DNA of 64,000 nt from Massilia eburnea (GTDB taxonomy: Bacteria; Pseudomonadota; Gammaproteobacteria; Burkholderiales; Burkholderiaceae_D). Shown piece by piece: positions 60,256-64,000 of this stretch. The position numbers and the translations under genes are program-made. A model generated the notes under the pieces. The model saw nothing but the letters and a program-made list of their open reading frames with translations. It ran no database searches and was not told the origin of the DNA. Each line of letters opens with the position of its first letter. Position 1 is the stretch's first letter. Where the stretch lies: NCBI RefSeq assembly GCF_009720745.1, contig NZ_WNKX01000004.1, positions 285,282 through 349,281 of the forward strand, written 5' to 3'.

Positions 60256-61526
60256 TAGTGTTTCAGGCCACGCCAGCCGATGTCACGGCGGAACTGCACA
60301 CCTTCAAAGCCAATCTTGTCGACCGCTTCGTACGCCTGCTTCTGCGCCATCTTCACGTTGTCACCCAAGCCCACCACGCACAGCACGCGGCCGCCGGAGG
60401 TTACCAGCTTGCCTTCGGCGTCATCGGTCGTACCCGCGTGGAAGGTCACGGAATCAGGCGTTTCGGCCGGAATGCCGTGGATATGGTCGCCCTTGCGCGG
60501 CGCATCCGGGTATCCGGCAGCAGCCAGCACCACGCCAACGGCGGTGCGGCGGTCCCATTCCAGTTCCACCTGGTCCAGGGTGCCGTTGACGGCATGTTCC
60601 ATCACGCCCAGCAAGTCAGTTTTCAGGCGCGCCATGATCGGCTGGGTCTCAGGATCGCCCATGCGGCAATTGAATTCCAGCGTCTTCGGATTGCCGGCAG
60701 CGTCGATCATCAGACCCGCGTAGAGGAATCCGGTGAACTGGATGCCGTCTTTCGCCATGCCCTGGATGGTAGGCATGATGATCTCGCGCATCACGCGCGC
60801 ATGCATGGCCGGGGTCACGATCGGGGCAGGGGAGTAGGCACCCATGCCGCCGGTGTTCGGACCCTGGTCATTGTCCATCAGGCGCTTGTGGTCTTGCGAA
60901 GTGGCCAGCGGCAGCACGTTCTTGCCGTCGCACATGACGATGAAGGACGCTTCTTCGCCGGCCAGGAATTCTTCGATCACGATGCGTGCGCCGGCGTCGC
61001 CGAAGGCGTTATCGGACAGCATGTGGTCCACCGCGGCATGCGCTTCTTCCAGGGTCATGGCAACCACCACCCCTTTGCCGGCGGCCAGTCCGTCGGCCTT
61101 GATCACGATCGGCGCGCCGGTTTTGTCCACGAAAGCGTGGGCAGCCTTGGCATCGGCGAAGGTTTCGTATTCCGCAGTCGGGATGCCATGGCGCTTCATG
61201 AAGGCCTTGGCGAAGTCCTTGGACGATTCCAGCTGCGCCGCTTCCTTGGTCGGGCCGAAAACTTTCAGGCCGCGCGCGCGGAACAGGTTGACGATGCCGG
61301 CAGCCAGCGGCACTTCCGGGCCGACCACGGTCAGGCCGATATGCTCTTGCTCGACGAAATCGGCCAGTTGCACCAGGTCGGTGATCGGCACATTCTGCAG
61401 GCGCACGTCGCGCGCTGTGCCGCCATTGCCAGGCGCAACATAGACCATCTGGACGCGTTCCGACTGCGCCAGTTTCCAAGCCAAAGCGTGTTCACGGCCG
61501 CCCGAGCCGACTACCAGGATCTTCAT
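60255..61526 (-). CDS. purD: phosphoribosylamine-glycine ligase
   Basis: A 423-residue ATP-grasp ligase of purine synthesis. It begins [22 protein letters not shown], has [30 protein letters not shown] for ATP binding, and [14 protein letters not shown], all PurD signatures. It is six bases downstream of the yebC stop and upstream of hemF. The sequence is intact. Confidence 0.97.
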   Translation of the reverse strand: MKILVVGSGGREHALAWKLAQSERVQMVYVAPGNGGTARDVRLQNVPITDLVQLADFVEQEHIGLTVVGPEVPLAAGIVNLFRARGLKVFGPTKEAAQLESSKDFAKAFMKRHGIPTAEYETFADAKAAHAFVDKTGAPIVIKADGLAAGKGVVVAMTLEEAHAAVDHMLSDNAFGDAGARIVIEEFLAGEEASFIVMCDGKNVLPLATSQDHKRLMDNDQGPNTGGMGAYSPAPIVTPAMHARVMREIIMPTIQGMAKDGIQFTGFLYAGLMIDAAGNPKTLEFNCRMGDPETQPIMARLKTDLLGVMEHAVNGTLDQVELEWDRRTAVGVVLAAAGYPDAPRKGDHIHGIPAETPDSVTFHAGTTDDAEGKLVTSGGRVLCVVGLGDNVKMAQKQAYEAVDKIGFEGVQFRRDIGWRGLKH

Positions 61527-61532
61527 AGGTGA

Positions 61533-62258
61533 TTATTCTTCGATGACAGCGTTGGTATAGATTTCCTGGACGTCGTCCAGGTTTTCCAGTGCATCCAGCA
61601 GCTTTTGCATCTTGGCCGCGTCTTCACCGGTGAATACGGTTTCGGTGGCTGGTTTCATGATCACTTCCGCCACTTCGGCCTTGAAGCCGGCCGCTTCCAG
61701 CGCGTCCTTCACGCCCGGGAAGTCGTGCGGGCCGCACAGCACTTCAATGCCGCCTTCTTCGTCGGTTACCACGTCTTCGGCGCCGGCTTCCAGGGCTGCG
61801 TCCATCAGCTTGGCTTCGTCGGTACCCGGGGCGAACAGGAACTGGCCGGTGTGCTGGAACATGAAGGCAACCGAGCCTTCGGTTCCCATATTGCCGCCGT
61901 ACTTGTTGAAGGCATGGCGCACTTCAGCTACGGTACGCACGCGGTTGTCGGTCATGCAGTCGACGATGATCGCCGCGCCGCCGATGCCGTAGCCTTCGTA
62001 GCGTACTTCTTCGTAGTTGGCGCCGTCGCCGCCGCCCGTGCCGCGGGTGATCGCGCGGTTCACGTTGTCCTTCGGCATATTGGCGTCAGCCGCCTTGTCG
62101 ACTGCAAGACGCAGGCGTGGGTTGGAGTTCAGGTCGCCGCCACCCATGCGTGCCGCCACCGTGATCTCCTTGATCAGGCGGGTCCAGATTTTGCCGCGTT
62201 TCGCGTCCGTTGCAGCCTTTTTGTGCTTAATATTGGCCCATTTGCTGTGTCCAGCCAT
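61533..62258 (-). CDS. YebC/PmpR-family regulatory protein
   Basis: A 241-residue protein starting [23 protein letters not shown], the family signature; two codons upstream (62264) are also open. [25 protein letters not shown] and [34 protein letters not shown] follow. YebC-type proteins were described as transcription regulators and recently as translation factors that help with proline stretches. It heads the housekeeping run. Confidence 0.93.
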   Translation of the reverse strand: MAGHSKWANIKHKKAATDAKRGKIWTRLIKEITVAARMGGGDLNSNPRLRLAVDKAADANMPKDNVNRAITRGTGGGDGANYEEVRYEGYGIGGAAIIVDCMTDNRVRTVAEVRHAFNKYGGNMGTEGSVAFMFQHTGQFLFAPGTDEAKLMDAALEAGAEDVVTDEEGGIEVLCGPHDFPGVKDALEAAGFKAEVAEVIMKPATETVFTGEDAAKMQKLLDALENLDDVQEIYTNAVIEE

Positions 62259-62405
62259 GTTCAATCTTCCTTAGACGGTATGCAATCGAGGGCGACATTC
62301 TAGCATACCGGCCCCTGCCTGAAATTGTCGCGCCGGAGCGACCAATTGCCTGACTTTTCCCTGGAAAGGCGCGTTTAGTAGATTTCCTCGGGGAATTTCA
62401 TCTGC

Positions 62406-62441
62406 TTGTAAAGTTAATATCGTAAAACATAACTTTTACAA
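62406..62441. promoter_or_regulatory. AT-rich inverted repeat upstream of phoD
   Basis: TTGTAAAGTTA (62406-62416) and TAACTTTTACAA (62430-62441) are reverse complements with one extra base. It lies 13 bp before the phoD ATG, so it could be an operator or an mRNA hairpin covering the SD (AAGGAG). The 11-bp direct-repeat spacing of a Pho box is not seen. Confidence 0.5.
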
Positions 62442-62453
62442 TGAAGGAGACCT

Positions 62454-64000
62454 ATGGATCGTCGGCAATTTATCAAATTGGGCGGCTTTATCACTGTGAC
62501 GGCTGCTACCGGCGGCCTGGTAGGCTGCGGCGGCGGCTCGTCGAGTCCGGCGCCCGCACCGGGAACCCCGCCTGCGACCGGCGCCAACTGGAAATTCCCG
62601 CAGAGCGTGGCCTCCGGCGACCCGCGTTCCGACAGCATCATGCTCTGGACCCGCGTCGTTCCGGCGTCCATGGACGACGTGGCGACCGTCACTGCCAAGA
62701 GCGGCGTGACCGTTCGCCTGCAGGTGACCGCCGCCGATAATTCCTCGGCCCTGGGCAGCAACAAAGCGCTTGATGGCGCCGCTGTGGTCGACGTGCAGCT
62801 GGAACTGAACGCCGATTTCGATAACACGATCCGCAACAAGGTCACCGGCCTGCAGCCGAACCAGGCCTATTTCTACCAGTTCACCGCGGGTGACGTGCGC
62901 TCCAACGTGGCCCGCTTCAAGACCGCGCCGGCGGCTGACGTCAGCGTCGACCAGCTGAAATTCGCCTACCTGACCTGCCAGGACTGGAGCATCAACCACT
63001 GGGGCGCGCTGGACCACATCGCCAGGAACGAGCAGCTCGATTTCATCGTCCACCTGGGCGACTATATTTACGAGACCGTGGGTGAAGCCTTCCAGGCCGG
63101 CGCCGTCGAAAAACGCCATGACCCGCTGACGCTGCCCAATGGCACCTTCAAGAACGGCGTCTCGGGCGCGAAATACGCCACCACCCTGGACGACTACCGC
63201 TACCTGTACAAGAAATACCGCACCGACAGCCGGCTGCAGGCCGTGCACGAGCGTTTCGCCTTCATCGCGATCTGGGACGACCACGAATTCAGCGACGACT
63301 GCTGGCAAGACACTCAAACCTATGCCGAAGGCGAGAAGCACGATACCCCGCGCCGCCGCAGCGCCAACCAGGCCTGGTTCGAGTACATGCCGGCCGACGT
63401 CACTTTCGACAGCGCCGCCACCGGCTTCCAGAACATCAAGATCTACCGCGACTTCAAGTTCGGCAAGCTGATGCAGCTGGTGATGACCGATGAACGCCTG
63501 TTCCGTGCCGACCACGTGGTGCCGGAACAGACGCCGAATCCTGCCACCGGCCTGCCGCTGGGCAGCATCGGCGCGCGCTACCTGGTGGCGCAAGACCTGT
63601 ACACCTACGTCGAGGGCCAGAAGATCGCTGCCGCCACCGCGGCCGGCGCCGACCCGCTGACCGGCGTCGCCATGCTGGGCGCCACCCAGCGCGACTGGTG
63701 GAAGTCCACCTTGAAGGCGTCCACCGCGACCTGGAAGCTGTGGGGCAATGAGGTATCGCTGCTGCGCATGGGCCTGAACGGCACCGACGCCATCGCCACC
63801 CTGGTCGCACTGCAGGCCGTGGCTTCCGTGGCCACCAGTATCGGCAACACCGCAGCCACTTCGACCGGCGGCAACGTGCCGGTGGCCGCCGCCATCGTCG
63901 GCGCCATGACTGCCGGCGCCTCGGTTTCGGCAGCAAGTGCTGCCGCCATGGCCATCGCCGGCGCGGCAGCCGGCGGCGGCGACACCAGCGCGCGCCTGGC
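62454..64000 (+). CDS. phoD: PhoD-family alkaline phosphatase, Tat lipoprotein-like (partial)
   Basis: The frame is open from SD AAGGAG and ATG at 62454 to the window edge (515 codons seen), so the 3' end is missing. MDRRQFIKLGGFITVTAATGGLVGCGGG is given as a twin-arginine motif RRQFIK followed by a lipobox LVGC. An N-terminal PhoD domain (NWKFPQSVASGDPR) precedes the metallophosphatase domain with HLGDYIYE (about 200) and IWDDHEFSDD. Near residue 440, after WKLWGNEVSLLRM, an Ala/Thr/Gly-rich run of at least 70 residues begins, which is unusual. It hydrolyses phosphate mono/diesters outside the cytoplasm. Confidence 0.9.
   Translation, partial: MDRRQFIKLGGFITVTAATGGLVGCGGGSSSPAPAPGTPPATGANWKFPQSVASGDPRSDSIMLWTRVVPASMDDVATVTAKSGVTVRLQVTAADNSSALGSNKALDGAAVVDVQLELNADFDNTIRNKVTGLQPNQAYFYQFTAGDVRSNVARFKTAPAADVSVDQLKFAYLTCQDWSINHWGALDHIARNEQLDFIVHLGDYIYETVGEAFQAGAVEKRHDPLTLPNGTFKNGVSGAKYATTLDDYRYLYKKYRTDSRLQAVHERFAFIAIWDDHEFSDDCWQDTQTYAEGEKHDTPRRRSANQAWFEYMPADVTFDSAATGFQNIKIYRDFKFGKLMQLVMTDERLFRADHVVPEQTPNPATGLPLGSIGARYLVAQDLYTYVEGQKIAAATAAGADPLTGVAMLGATQRDWWKSTLKASTATWKLWGNEVSLLRMGLNGTDAIATLVALQAVASVATSIGNTAATSTGGNVPVAAAIVGAMTAGASVSAASAAAMAIAGAAAGGGDTSARL

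Noticed and set aside
62406..62441. Pho box upstream of phoD
   Set aside because: Its two TTGTAAA/TCGTAAA-like elements are 14 bp apart rather than 11 and do not match CTGTCAT.
1..64000. tRNA, rRNA, insertion sequences, prophage or attachment sites
   Set aside because: Gaps were read for cloverleaf ends, transposase frames, target duplications and integrases. None was seen, though small RNAs could be missed without a structural search.

Overview
The window is 64 kb of GC-rich, densely coding bacterial chromosome. Protein families and gene order point to a betaproteobacterium of the Oxalobacteraceae (Massilia/Duganella/Telluria-like). The evidence is the yebC-purD-hemF-nadD-rsfS-rlmH-maf-rng run, a PEP-CTERM protein, MASE1/FixJ-type signalling, and short GGGGTCAGG-type intergenic inverted repeats. 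The genus is an inference. I found no rRNA, tRNA, CRISPR array, insertion sequence, prophage or origin. No gene-free stretch exceeds about 200 bp.

Layout. 1-5.4 kb: a c-type cytochrome, a flavin transferase (ApbE), a cupin, an NHL-propeller protein, a GMC oxidoreductase with a four-cysteine motif and a small secreted protein. 5.5-6.8 kb: an HD-GYP protein. 6.9-20.2 kb: the main accessory block, a pectin/rhamnogalacturonan and galacturonate catabolic locus. It holds DUF4861, a GH105 hydrolase, galactarate dehydratase, uronate dehydrogenase, an aldose epimerase, a rhamnogalacturonan acetylesterase, two divergent FadR-family regulators, KdgD, an aldehyde dehydrogenase, an MFS hexuronate transporter and an SMP-30 lactonase. 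Together these give a complete oxidative route from D-galacturonate to 2-oxoglutarate. A FadR-type palindrome, TGGTC-W-GGCCA, recurs at the promoters of this locus only and marks a local regulon.

20-34.6 kb: a PEP-CTERM protein, a YCII/XRE-MmyB divergon with a clear operator palindrome, a Tat-exported alpha/beta-hydrolase, an LpxO-like dioxygenase, an esterase, an NRAMP relative, a propeller-GGDEF protein, RhlE helicase, TrhO, two small coiled-coil genes (one built of 33-bp repeats) and a MaoC-like protein. 34.7-45 kb: a Phd-like small ORF coupled to dnaE, an MBOAT/SGNH/KTSC trio, DUF535, and a MASE1 histidine kinase with its FixJ-type regulator. 45-51 kb: a fused O-antigen ligase/GT9 heptosyltransferase divergent from waaF, a membrane protein/cupredoxin pair and a secreted beta-propeller. 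51-64 kb: a hydrolase, an MCP, a solute-binding protein, the conserved minus-strand housekeeping run, and the start of a Tat-exported PhoD phosphatase that leaves the window.

Two themes cut across the window. Several genes have a -10-like hexamer ending 6-8 bp before the ATG and no Shine-Dalgarno sequence, which predicts leaderless mRNAs. Recurrent GGGGTCAGG-type inverted repeats sit in intergenic gaps. The best candidates for new biology are the TGGTCWGGCCA regulon with its paired FadR regulators, the ligase-GT9 fusion, the hendecad-repeat protein and the leaderless promoter architecture.
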